The position numbers were made by a program, and so were the translations under genes. This document shows, piece by piece, positions 52,251-62,500 of a stretch of DNA of 64,000 bases (positions are counted from its first letter, which is position 1; each line of letters opens with the position of its first letter). The DNA comes from Synechococcus sp. Cruz-7E5. GTDB taxonomy: Bacteria > Cyanobacteriota > Cyanobacteriia > PCC-6307 > Cyanobiaceae. The stretch is taken from assembly GCF_024345995.1 (NCBI RefSeq), contig NZ_JAGQCE010000012.1:1-64000 (forward strand). The letters run 5' to 3'. The notes below the pieces were generated by a model, which saw only the letters and a list, made by a program, of their open reading frames with translations, was not told the origin of the DNA and did no database searches.

Positions 52251-54145
52251 GCGTTGATGAACTCCCAGAAGGATGGATCACCGATTTCGGGGTTGGCCGA
52301 AACTGTGGGGCTCACCAGTGCTCGATCGAGGAACTCATTGCGGATCTCGCAGGAGGTTTCGGCGATCAATTCACAGCCATGGCAAGCGGCGCCATGGGTG
52401 GGGCGGATGTCGAAGGGGTGGTTGGGGTCGTGCTCGGAGCAGAAGGGATCATTGCTGCAGAGCTGACCGCGCTCGAACGCCTTCTCCAAGTAGGCCACGA
52501 TCCTCTTGCCGGCTCCCACCAGGCCGCCAAGGGTGCCCTCTGACCCGGAGCTGCTGGTGAACAGCAAGATGCCGTAGCCGATCTCGCTGTTGGCGTAGAT
52601 GCGCTCGCGGATCGAGCTGGCGCCGTAGCCACACTCCAGAGCCATCTCAGTGATCAGCAGGTGGCTGAGGCTGTGGAGCAGAAGGTAAGGGGCTCCAGGG
52701 AAGGGGAACTGGGCTTCGTCGAGACCACGTGACGCGAGCCATTCGTTCTCGAAGGCCTTGGTGAACTGTCCGGCCCGCATCGCCACCGGATCACTGGCGG
52801 CCCAGGCGCGGATCGTGGCGGGATCGAATTCGATGAAGATCCCTTCCCCCTTGTTTTCACTGGCAGGCACCCAGCGAAGATCGTTGGCCAGCGGTGCCCG
52901 GCGGTTCACCTTGGTGGTGTCGATCGGAAGGCCGCCCAGGCTGCTGGTACGGGCCGTGAAGCGGGTGAACCCCACCAGAGCCTGCACCTCCCTCAGGCGG
53001 TGCAAGAGCAACACCCGCTTGATGGCTTTGCTGAACCAGCCTGGAGGGCAGGGTGGCTGCCAAACATCCGCCTCGAACAGGCTCCCCTCTGCTGAGCTGG
53101 AGACCCCATCCATCGGACCGATCAGCAGGGCCAGCTCCTCATCCTTGGGTTGGGCGACCTGCCCGGTGCTGCCGCCCCGCTGGGCCTCAATCACCTGCCA
53201 CAGGACGGACGGTTCCACTCCGGCGAAGGCGCTCTTCAGCCTGGGGTTGAACTTGAGGGCTGCGGATACATCCTCTTCCGCCTCAATCAAGGCAAGGTCG
53301 TCTTTGAGTTCGGTGACGCGCTTGGCCAGGGAGTTCGCTTCCTCCGGCAGGGAGATCACCGAGATCGTCTCAGTGAAGTAAGCGTTGGTGGCCGAACGCA
53401 CTAGCAGGCGATTCTTTGTGGGCTCACCATCGGTCTTGCACTTTTCGGGGTCACGGGTGTTGCGGCCCAGCCAGGGCGTGTGCCCCTGGCAGAGCCCCAG
53501 AGGGCTCATTTCCGTGACCAGGGCATCGGCGAGCTTGCGGGTCGTGCCGCCTTCCGACTGCACATAGATCTGGGTGAAGTCGTTGCCGGTGCCGGCCTCA
53601 AGCAGATACAGGCGCTCGGTGTTTTTGCAACCGAACTGGCGAAAGCAGAAGTCGCGCCAGCGGATGTCGCTGAGGTGGCCGTGTGGGCAAGCCATCACGA
53701 AGCGAACGGGTACCAGCGAGTGCTTGCCTTCGTCGTCTTGATAGGTGCGCCAGTCGGAGATGCAGCCGTCGTTGAAGTGCACCAGGGGCCTGGCCCGGCA
53801 GGGAATCCCAAAGGCCATCCGCTCGCTGACCTTCTGGGCCACCGACCACTCCGGAAAGCGCAGCGCCTTGATCGAACCACTGATGTTCTTAAGTGGATCC
53901 ACCTCCTTGGGCGGCGTGCGTAGGTCGACCCGGGCCACCCCCGTGGCCTGCCGCACCAACTGCAGCAGCCGCGGCTCATGGATCAGATCGCAGCCACGGT
54001 CGTTCCAGAAATCCAACCCCCCGATCAACAGGGAGTAGTCGGGCAGATCGACCATCGCCCCGGGCCCGTAGAGCTGGAGCACCTGGCTCTGACGCGCCTC
54101 GCCGAGTGGCGGGGGAGCAGCTTTGCGGCGGGTGGAGGTGGGCAT
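52247..54145 (-). CDS. drmB: DISARM component DrmB (DUF1998)
   Basis: The 632-residue DUF1998 protein has a conserved N-terminal RQSQVLQLYGPGAMVDLPDY and a DUF1998-like region (LLHSLSHLLITEMALECGYG, about 495-515). A C-terminal cysteine cluster (CSNDPFCSEHDP and HGAACHGCELI) probably binds zinc. DrmB forms a complex with the DrmA helicase that is loaded on foreign DNA. It lies 20 nt after drmA and overlaps drmC by 4 nt. Confidence 0.93.
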   Translation of the reverse strand: MPTSTRRKAAPPPLGEARQSQVLQLYGPGAMVDLPDYSLLIGGLDFWNDRGCDLIHEPRLLQLVRQATGVARVDLRTPPKEVDPLKNISGSIKALRFPEWSVAQKVSERMAFGIPCRARPLVHFNDGCISDWRTYQDDEGKHSLVPVRFVMACPHGHLSDIRWRDFCFRQFGCKNTERLYLLEAGTGNDFTQIYVQSEGGTTRKLADALVTEMSPLGLCQGHTPWLGRNTRDPEKCKTDGEPTKNRLLVRSATNAYFTETISVISLPEEANSLAKRVTELKDDLALIEAEEDVSAALKFNPRLKSAFAGVEPSVLWQVIEAQRGGSTGQVAQPKDEELALLIGPMDGVSSSAEGSLFEADVWQPPCPPGWFSKAIKRVLLLHRLREVQALVGFTRFTARTSSLGGLPIDTTKVNRRAPLANDLRWVPASENKGEGIFIEFDPATIRAWAASDPVAMRAGQFTKAFENEWLASRGLDEAQFPFPGAPYLLLHSLSHLLITEMALECGYGASSIRERIYANSEIGYGILLFTSSSGSEGTLGGLVGAGKRIVAYLEKAFERGQLCSNDPFCSEHDPNHPFDIRPTHGAACHGCELIAETSCEIRNEFLDRALVSPTVSANPEIGDPSFWEFINA

Positions 54146-54165
54146 GGAGGTGTTGACTTTCGGGT

Positions 54166-57100
54166 TCAGTCTTCGGTGGTGATTTCTTCCTTGAAGTTCA
54201 CCATCCGGATCGGGGCGGAGGGCTCCACATCGCGCAGGCTCCAGTTGGTGGTGAACTGCTTGTAGCCCTCGGCTTGGTAGATCGGGTCGGTATCGAGTGC
54301 GGTGTGAAGGAAGCCAGCCCCGGCCCCCTTTTCCTCATGGGTCCAGTACTGCAGCTTGGCCTCCGGCTCCTGGGTGAGCTTCCACCAAGCTTCGAGCAGA
54401 TCGATCACGTGATCACGCACGTCGGTGGGGAGGTGTTCGTCGAGGCTGTCGTCAGCTGCACCTGTGGCAATGCAACGCTCCTGCAGCGCCGTGGCGATCT
54501 GGGCCTTGATGCGTTGCAGGGCATCCGCTGCCATGGCGCCCTTAGCCCCAGCCAGGGCTGGATCGCCATGGCGGGCCATCGCCACCACCACCCCCGGCAG
54601 GCCCCTGTCGAGAGCCCGGCTGGCGAAGGGCGTGCAGCTGGTGGCCTCCACATGGCGATAGAAGGTCTGGTGCCAGTAGGGGAACAGCTCGAAATGGGAG
54701 CGATCCCGCGGGCGGTTGGGGTTGAGCAGGACGAGCACCAGCCCTGGCTTGTTCTGCTGCGGGTTGTCGCTCAGCTGCCGGCCGACGCGGCTGGTTGCCT
54801 GGATGTACTCGGCGGCGGTCTTGGGCTGGTTGAGCACCACCATCAACCCGAGGCGGGAGATGTCGAGACCCACCGAAATCATGTTGGTGGCCAGGGCCAC
54901 GTCGAGGTGGTCCTTGTCTACGTAGGGCTTGGAAAGACGGTCTTTGGTGCTGCTGATCTTGGCCGTGTTCACGCGGGATGTGAGCTCCTCTGGTTCGTTG
55001 GGCCGTTTGCGGCTGGCGAAGGGGTTCTCGAAACCCTCCATGGCGAGGGCGCGGTTTCTGGCGAACTGGTCCAACTGGGCGCCGAGTTCGTCTTCCAGGA
55101 TGCTGCGGGTTACGCCCAGCTCCTTGAGGTTGGAGAAGTAGCCCAGCAGGGTCATGTAGGGATCTGCCGGGTTGTTGGCGCCCATGGACTTGTTGTCGTT
55201 CCAGGCCTTCTGGGCTGCAGCCATCAGGCCCAGGTAGGAGCGCAGCAGCACGCCCTTGAGGTTGCGGCCCGGGGCTGAGAGGCCCACGTAGAGTCGAGCC
55301 TGATCGGGATCGGGGATGGTGCGGGAGAAGAAATTGTCATCTCGCTCCGGGCCCGGCGGCGGAAAGATCCGCACCTGGCTGCGGGCGAACAGGGCCTTGA
55401 TCTGAGCTTCGGCCCGGCGCACGGTGGCGGTGGAGGCAATGATCTTGGGGGGCAGTGAAGAGGCTTCCGGCCGCATCAGCCCCTCGATCACCGTTTCATA
55501 GAGGCCAGCGAGGGTGCCGAGGGGGCCACTGATCAGGTGTAGTTCGTCCTGGATGACGAGTTCCGGCGGCAGCAGACGGCCGTGGGGAATCTTCAAGCCA
55601 CCCGTGCCCTTTTCCGCCGGCCCCCAGAAGCCCGCAGGTGCACTCCCCGTGGGCAACTGATATGTGCTGACGTTGCCGAACAGCGAGGAGGTTTTGCCGA
55701 CCCAGGGAAGGGCGGCGAACTTGTCGATCGTGGCGATCAGGAAGCACGGCAAGCGGCGGTAGATCTGCTCGTCCACCGCCAGCACTGGCAATGGTGTGCC
55801 CTTGTGGAAGGGGCATGGCCCCATATGGGCGAAGTCTTGCTTGGCCTCAGGAGAGCGGGGTTCGCGGCAGTAGATCTCCAGTCGATCGGGATTCCTCGGG
55901 GGCAACAGGTGAAAGCCTTCCGGCTGAAGGGGGCGATTGCACCAGGGGCAGGTTTCGATCGGGATCGGCCGATCGCGCTTGCCGGCCTTCCACTTGGTGA
56001 GCACGGCGTGGGTGGACTGTTGGTCGCTGTCGCCCGGTCCGCCGAGCTTGTTGGGGGTGGCGGCCTTGCCGACCCACATGCCGATCTCGAAGGGCCATTC
56101 ACCCAGCAGGTAGGGGTCGCTCTTCTCGATTCGCTCCAGGCGCTCCAGCTCCAGGGCGCAGATCAAGGTGGCGGCGCGGCCGAGCTGATCCAGGGTGAGC
56201 AGCCGCAGGGTGTAGCGCATCAGCACCGTGATGCCGGCGGATTCGATCCCAGGGTTCTGCAGGCGACGGTGCACCAGGAGGAAGGCCGCCAGGCCCAGGT
56301 AGGCCTCCGTCTTGCCGCCACCGGTGGGGAAGAACAACAGCTCCACGGCCTCACGATCCAGCCGGCCTTCGGGGGTCTCGGGAGCCGCCAGGCCCGGCAG
56401 ATTCATCAGCACAAAGGCCAGCTGGAAGAAGCGCCACTTCGGGGCGCGGGTATTCGGAACGATGCCGATCTGATCGGGCGGCACCTTGGCGCTGAAGGCA
56501 CTGCGCTGCCGGCTGGCGCGGGCCATCACCAGGTTCATGGTGCGGAAGGCCTCGCGCACCAGGGGATCGGCGAGCAGCTTGATGCCGTTTTCGATGCGCG
56601 TGGCGCAGGCTTCCGCCTGGGCCCGGAGCTGCTTGGCGGTTTCGTTCTGATCGTTGTCGCTGATGGGGTGTGTTGGTTGCTGGGTGATCCAGCCCCGGTA
56701 GGCCGTCACCATCGGCATCAACTGCTGGCCGATGCGTTCGCTGCGGGCCAGATCTGCCAAGGCCTCCATGCCCATTGGCACGTTGGTGCCGGGAGGTGGT
56801 TCGGGAAGGGTTCGGAACACACGGGCCGTAGGTAGCCAGGTGGTGGTGAGCGTGTGGCAGCGGGCCGGGTTGTCGTTAGGGATGTCTGAGGCGATCACGG
56901 CCACGTTGTGGCCGCCCGCAAAGCAGTAGTCGCGCCGGTATTGGAGAGCCGCCAAGCGTTCGTCAGGATCCTTGGCCGCCTGCTGCAGGGCATCGCGACG
57001 CGGTGGGAAGCCCTGGGGGCACTGGAGGCTCAGCTCCACCTGGAAGGCAGAAACCGGATCGCGGTGACGGATCTGGTTGGTCTTGGGCGGCTCCCGCTTG

Positions 57101-57705
57101 TTGAGCAGAAAGAGCGACACCGACAGCTGATCACTGCGATAGCCGAGCTTGCTGGGTGCTGGCCTGGCGATCCAGCGCAGGCAGAGACCCTGAGGGTTGG
57201 TCTCCAATGGGATGTCTGTGCTGGTGCCCTCGCCGGCAATCGTGAGCGTCACGCTGTGGCGCTGAGGGGTGCGCAGCCAGAGCTTCTCGTCGTCGCCATC
57301 GGCCGGGGCTGTGTAATCCCCCCAGGAGACAGTGGCCTCGATGGTGGAGCCACGCTCCAGGATGAAGCTCAGGCCGCAGGACGAGGTAAACCAGCTGCGT
57401 CGGGTGTTGGCCTGATCAAGGGCATCATTGGCGTCATCGTCCTTTTCCTGCTTCTCCAGGCGATGGGTAGCGTCGCTGCTGGGTTCTTCGCCAGCGAGAT
57501 CAGAAAAGGAGAGTTGCTCGTCTGTTGTGGCGCGGCCCGCTTCCTGCTGGAACACATGGGGCACCAGGAAGCCGGTGGTGAACCAGACCGAGGGCGGCTG
57601 GGGCAGTTGTTCATGGCGACGGGCAACATCGTCCCAGCGTGGTCCAATCAGATCACTGTGCAGGGCCGCGACGAGCTGGGAGCGGATTTCGGCGGAGGTG
57701 GCCAT
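54166..57705 (-). CDS. drmA: DISARM helicase DrmA
   Basis: The 1179-residue SF2 helicase has Walker A FFPTGGGKTEAYLG at about residues 458-471. A DEAH-box-like motif II follows: LVIQDELHLISGPLG (D-E-L-H). The C-terminal RecA domain has ATNMISVGLDISRLG and IQATSRVGRQ (motifs V and VI). The N-terminal ~400 residues are a DISARM-specific region. It is separated from the upstream DUF262 gene by 1 nt. Confidence 0.94.
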   Translation of the reverse strand: MATSAEIRSQLVAALHSDLIGPRWDDVARRHEQLPQPPSVWFTTGFLVPHVFQQEAGRATTDEQLSFSDLAGEEPSSDATHRLEKQEKDDDANDALDQANTRRSWFTSSCGLSFILERGSTIEATVSWGDYTAPADGDDEKLWLRTPQRHSVTLTIAGEGTSTDIPLETNPQGLCLRWIARPAPSKLGYRSDQLSVSLFLLNKREPPKTNQIRHRDPVSAFQVELSLQCPQGFPPRRDALQQAAKDPDERLAALQYRRDYCFAGGHNVAVIASDIPNDNPARCHTLTTTWLPTARVFRTLPEPPPGTNVPMGMEALADLARSERIGQQLMPMVTAYRGWITQQPTHPISDNDQNETAKQLRAQAEACATRIENGIKLLADPLVREAFRTMNLVMARASRQRSAFSAKVPPDQIGIVPNTRAPKWRFFQLAFVLMNLPGLAAPETPEGRLDREAVELLFFPTGGGKTEAYLGLAAFLLVHRRLQNPGIESAGITVLMRYTLRLLTLDQLGRAATLICALELERLERIEKSDPYLLGEWPFEIGMWVGKAATPNKLGGPGDSDQQSTHAVLTKWKAGKRDRPIPIETCPWCNRPLQPEGFHLLPPRNPDRLEIYCREPRSPEAKQDFAHMGPCPFHKGTPLPVLAVDEQIYRRLPCFLIATIDKFAALPWVGKTSSLFGNVSTYQLPTGSAPAGFWGPAEKGTGGLKIPHGRLLPPELVIQDELHLISGPLGTLAGLYETVIEGLMRPEASSLPPKIIASTATVRRAEAQIKALFARSQVRIFPPPGPERDDNFFSRTIPDPDQARLYVGLSAPGRNLKGVLLRSYLGLMAAAQKAWNDNKSMGANNPADPYMTLLGYFSNLKELGVTRSILEDELGAQLDQFARNRALAMEGFENPFASRKRPNEPEELTSRVNTAKISSTKDRLSKPYVDKDHLDVALATNMISVGLDISRLGLMVVLNQPKTAAEYIQATSRVGRQLSDNPQQNKPGLVLVLLNPNRPRDRSHFELFPYWHQTFYRHVEATSCTPFASRALDRGLPGVVVAMARHGDPALAGAKGAMAADALQRIKAQIATALQERCIATGAADDSLDEHLPTDVRDHVIDLLEAWWKLTQEPEAKLQYWTHEEKGAGAGFLHTALDTDPIYQAEGYKQFTTNWSLRDVEPSAPIRMVNFKEEITTED

Positions 57706-57706
57706 C

Positions 57707-59575
57707 TCAGCTCACGCCTCCAGTATTTTCTGCCAGTATCCGATCCAAGCTCCAGATTCGGCCAGCAAGCTCGGCATAGAGCTTGTTACGGCGTTCCAAC
57801 ACCTCCGGGGTGTACTCCCGTTCGGATTGGAAAGCTAAGCCACTGCGTTCGAGGAAAGCCTTGAACGCGGGGTTGTTCAGGTAGGCCTGCTCGCAGAAGG
57901 TCTGGGCAAGGGCGTTCTGAGTTACGTACTGGCTGCGCTTCTCCTCATAGGGGCGGTCGCCATAACTGGCGTTAATGGATTTGGGGATCAGCAGCAAAGC
58001 CCCAATACGGTTGCGGGCTTCCCGGAAGTTCTCTTCCTGGGGATACCAAGTACGTATGCCGGGACGATCTTCTGACCAGCTCTGCTCTGCCCAGATGTGC
58101 TCCACCTCATAGGCCTGTTTACCGCTGGCTGTGACGTAGTCGACGTAGCGGCCGAGTTGGCCCGATTCGCGCTCAAGGTGATGGGTGAGGCGGGCGAGGA
58201 AGCGCTTCACCTGGGGGCGGTTCATGCGACCACGGGTAAGGCCCCAGGGGGCCGAGGCATCAAAGCCTGGAAGGGGAGCCAGGTCATCGATCAGAGCCCG
58301 TTGCAATTCCGGGAGTGAACGCCGGCGCAACTTGTCCCGCAGCAGGGTGAACACCCGGTAGTAGTTGGTGGAGTAATCAATCGCCCAGTAGCTCCAGATC
58401 CGGCGGTGGATCGAAATGTCCACGTAGTTCGCCACCAGGCGGAGCTTGGCCTCCACCAGCCCCGGTGGATCGTCGAGGCTGAGGGCACTCAGCATCAGAG
58501 GCAACTGCAGGGTAAAGCCGTTGCTGTGGTTGAAGTAGATGGCCTCCAGCCCTGGCACGAGCTGTTCACTGGCCAGTCGGATTTTCCGGTAGATGCCGGT
58601 GAAGAAGGCGTACTCGCGCTGGATGAAGGCCACAAAGCCGGCTTCGTTGCCCAGGCCCAGCAGTTCGGTATGGTCTTTTACCCAGCGGTGGAATTCGCTG
58701 GCGATCAATTCAAAATCCTGACTGGCAGCCTGGGCCCGGCGCTCACGGATGCTGACGGCATGCTGGGCCCGAAGCCACGCCTTGATGCAGTCGGCCTGGG
58801 CCTCCTTGTCAATCCCCACCAGCTGCTGCTCCAGCTGCTTCCAGACATCGCTGCAATGGTTGCGCTGACTTTCGGTGGGGATGTTAGCCAGCAGGAATCC
58901 TTTGAGCATCTCGGCCGGGGTAAGGCGCAGCCCCCGATCATTCATGGTTTCAAAGATGGTGTAGGCCGCCTCATCGCTGTAGGCGGTGATCTCCACTAGC
59001 TGCACATTGTCGATCAACCAATCTACGAAATATGGCAGTGAATGGCTGAGAAGATCGGCAGGAAAGAGGGCCTCTATGTCGGCATAGCGGGCCAGCATGG
59101 TGCGCACTGCATCACTGGCCGCGCTGGTTTCAAATGGCTCGTTGTTGAGCAGGGCATGGAGCAGGGCTTCGCGCTCCTCTACATCGATGGTGAAAGCTTT
59201 GGTGCCGTACTTCTCCGCATAGATGAGGGGGCGGATGTTGGCCTGATCTTCGCCAATGGGTAGGGAGCGTAGAAGAAAGATCAGCAGGAGCGTCAGGGTG
59301 GTGAGGCGCTGTTGCCCGTCGATCAGGAATCTGCGTCCTTCCTTCTCGCTGGTGATCACTGCACCGAGGAAGTAATGCCTGTAGTCGCGCACCTTGGCGC
59401 GAGAGTGAGAAGGGTCGTGGTCTTCGAGAAACTGGCTGGTGAGATCGTCAATCAACTCCTCCACCTGCCGGCGTTCCCAGCGGTATTCCCGCTGGTAGTA
59501 GTCAATCCCGAAGCGAGCGCCGAAGAGCAGTTCACGGATGCTGGAGACCTTGCCGTCAAGCTTTTTCATGACCAC
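57707..59575 (-). CDS. DUF262/DUF1524 protein inside the DISARM operon
   Basis: The 622-residue protein has an N-terminal DUF262 (GmrS-like) domain with IDYYQREYRWERRQVEELID (about residues 24-43) and the DGQQRLTTLTLLLIF motif (about 83-97). A C-terminal DUF1524 (GmrD-like) domain carries an HNH-like pattern (YEVEHIWAEQS near 487, NRIGALLLIPKSINASYG near 525). Related proteins cleave modified DNA (GmrSD) or nick DNA (SspE). It overlaps drmMI by 10 nt and is 1 nt from drmA, so it is translated as part of the operon. It is not one of the canonical DISARM genes. Confidence 0.9.
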   Translation of the reverse strand: MVMKKLDGKVSSIRELLFGARFGIDYYQREYRWERRQVEELIDDLTSQFLEDHDPSHSRAKVRDYRHYFLGAVITSEKEGRRFLIDGQQRLTTLTLLLIFLLRSLPIGEDQANIRPLIYAEKYGTKAFTIDVEEREALLHALLNNEPFETSAASDAVRTMLARYADIEALFPADLLSHSLPYFVDWLIDNVQLVEITAYSDEAAYTIFETMNDRGLRLTPAEMLKGFLLANIPTESQRNHCSDVWKQLEQQLVGIDKEAQADCIKAWLRAQHAVSIRERRAQAASQDFELIASEFHRWVKDHTELLGLGNEAGFVAFIQREYAFFTGIYRKIRLASEQLVPGLEAIYFNHSNGFTLQLPLMLSALSLDDPPGLVEAKLRLVANYVDISIHRRIWSYWAIDYSTNYYRVFTLLRDKLRRRSLPELQRALIDDLAPLPGFDASAPWGLTRGRMNRPQVKRFLARLTHHLERESGQLGRYVDYVTASGKQAYEVEHIWAEQSWSEDRPGIRTWYPQEENFREARNRIGALLLIPKSINASYGDRPYEEKRSQYVTQNALAQTFCEQAYLNNPAFKAFLERSGLAFQSEREYTPEVLERRNKLYAELAGRIWSLDRILAENTGGVS

Positions 59576-62500
59576 AGCCCGATCTGGACGGGTTCACTAA
59601 TGAGTTGGAATGAGCCAGAAGCGACTGGGACGGCATTTGGTGGCGCTTTGGACTTTGTCTTGGCAGTCTTCTTGCCCCCTTTGCTGTGCAACCCCATCGC
59701 CACCTCCTCGGCGTAGCGCTCGGCGTTGAGGGCGAGCAGGCGGGCGAGGACGTCGTCACGCACGGCTTCTGGCCACCGGTAGCGCCAAGGCAGATTGCTT
59801 CGGCCGCTGATGGCACCACAGGCCTGCAGGTGCCGCTGGAAGTCAAGGGCATCGCATGCGTCCCTGAAGAACAACTCGCCGCTGTCGATGCGCTCCTGCA
59901 GCTGATAGGGGAGCTGGTTGTCGTCTTCGAGATCGAGGTAGTCAAGCCCGAAGCCGTAGGCGGTAGTTACATCGCTCCAACCGTAGGCGGCCAAAACCAT
60001 CTGATCCATCACGCTATGGAGGCGGCGTAGGCTCAAATGTTTGGGGCTTGTTTCGGCGGGATCGTGGAAGCGATTGTATGTATTTGTCAAGCCTTCGCTG
60101 AAGACGGTCGTGCAACTTTGGCGTAGCACATCGTATTGACGACCAATCCTGTCTAAATCTTCAAGCTTGCAGTCTGAATTCTCTGGATTACTTCCGCCAT
60201 TTACTGCTGCTTCAGGAAACGGGAAAGCCTCATAGCAATCGACAGTTGAGTAAACGGGCCTGTCTTCCAGTGTTGAGCCCGTGAGCGCGCACCAAAATGA
60301 GTGGCACGACGAAGATAAAATAGCGAAAGTCGAGTAGATGTTGTCACTGCAAACTACGACAACTTTGTGACTAAATACATACTCTGCCGGAAGAATGCCA
60401 AAGCAGCTGTATTTAGATGTCTGCGATATTGCGCATACCTTTTCCACGCTATTCTTGGCATGATTAAGCGCCGGGGTTTGAGTGCCAAAAAGCCACCACT
60501 TCTCTCTCCTGCTGTCTGCGACGGAGTATCCACCAAGCTTTGATCTACCAGGCTTCACTCTTTGTTCAACCAAGCGAAAAACCGTTGGATAAGCCTTTGC
60601 CTGCTCAAGGCTCAAGCCCGTGAAATCAATAACTTTTCTGTGCGGAAGCATCTGAGGGTGGGTGGTTATTTCTTTGCCTCCAATGAAATCATGGATAACC
60701 TCCTTCTCTGCAGGAGACTCTAAAAGAATTTGCTCGATTTCGCCCAAGGACCCTTCAGGCGATGGTGAATCGAGTTCAAAAACAAACCCAGCTCCATAGA
60801 CATCTGCGCCTCTGAAGCACTTATCTTTGTTGGAGCCGAGCGGTTCTGGATCTTGATCGACTTCTGTAGGCAGCAAAAATGAATTTATGCCGGATACCAC
60901 TTGCTCGTCTAGGCGGCAAATTGATCTTGCTCCACCCTTGGCAAGGCAAATGGCACATGCAACCACGGCAGCATCTCCTCTCCAAGGTATTCTTCGGATT
61001 GCCGAGTAGATTCTTCCGCCGCCATGCAGAATCTGTTTTAGGCCCGCTTGCCTGGTATCTCCCTGAAAAACTGTATTTGTAGAAACAAAGCCAATCGACC
61101 CCTCCTCCAGCAGCAGAGTGAATGATCTTCGGAAGAAATGTGCAATTAAATCTACTGCTTTCCCAGTAGAGTTGGGATGAGTAGCCCTTAGCCAATCGGG
61201 ATAAGAGTCGCCTAGTACAGGCCATATCTTTGCACCTCCGAGGTAAGGAGGGTTGCCCACGAAAATATCAAAGCCCGGCTCTTCTCGCCCGAACACATCC
61301 GGGAATGCCAGCTGCCAGTGCAGCGGCTGAATGCCCTTCTCGCCACAGCGCAACCGCTCTAGCGGCTCGGCTAGCTCGTTCTCCAGCTCTGCCGCTGAGC
61401 TGTGCTGCAGCGTGGCCGCCAGAAAGAGCTGCTTCAGCTCTTCGCGATCCTTCGGCTTCCTGCCGTTGAAGAACGCCGCCACCAGCAGATCACCCACTGT
61501 GCGTAGGTAGGCGGTGCTGGCGTTCAGGGCCTCCAGGGCCTGGCGCTTCTGGGCGTCGTCAGCATCGTTACGGCTGTCGGCATGGAACAGCGCGAAGCTC
61601 CTGGCCTCCTGCTGCCGCACCTGATCGAGCAAGGTGATCTGCAGTTCGCGCTGCATGCTGGCGCCCTTCAGTGCCGTTTCGATCTCGCTGCGCTCCATGC
61701 CCACCAGCGAATCGCCGCACTTGAGGGCGTGGTCTACAAACGTGAAGGGTGCATCTTTGCTCAGGCTCACCAGCCAGAGGCTGAGGCGGGCCAGGTTCAC
61801 AGCAAATGGGTTCTTGTCCACGCCATAGAGACAGCTCTGGGCGATCAGCCGGCGGGCATAGATCAGCGGCTCTTCCCCATGGGCGGAGCCACCGGGCTGG
61901 AGGGCGTCGGGCAGCCTTTCCCGGGCCCAGGCCAGCTCCAGCAGTTCGGCCAGGAAGCGGCAGCACTCCACCAGGAAGGCACCGGAGCCCATGGCTGGAT
62001 CGCAGATCTTCAACGCCAGGATCTGGGCCACGGTGGGTTTGCCGCCGCAGCGTTCCAGCCAGGGCCGCAGCGCCTCCTCCACGATCGGCCGCGTCAGCGA
62101 TCGGGGCGTGTAATGGCTGCCGCTGCGGCGCCGTTCCTCGGTGGGCTGGAACACCAGGCTGCCCGCAGCCTGGGGCCCATCGAACAGCTCGCGGTTGATC
62201 CGCGGGGCAAGGGCCTCCAGCAGCTCGGCTTCGCTGGCGGCGGCCTTCAGCGCATTGGCAGATTTGGGCGGCAGGGTGGTGGCCGCTTCTTCTTCCAACC
62301 ACGCCTTGCGCTTCTCGCCAGGCAGTGTCAGCAAGGCATCGAGATCCACCGCCGTGGTGAGCTGTTTCTTGGCCCCCTGGGGCTTGCTCTTAAGGCCGAT
62401 GCAGCGGCCGGGGATGCGACGCACCGCATAGCCCATGATCCCCTCGTACACCGAGCCGATCTGCTCCACATCCAGCGCCCGGTAACTGATGCGCTCACCC

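Noticed and set aside
54274-56835. Plus-strand frames antisense to drmA
   Set aside because: Rich in His, Gln and Gly with no domain; drmA has all helicase motifs.
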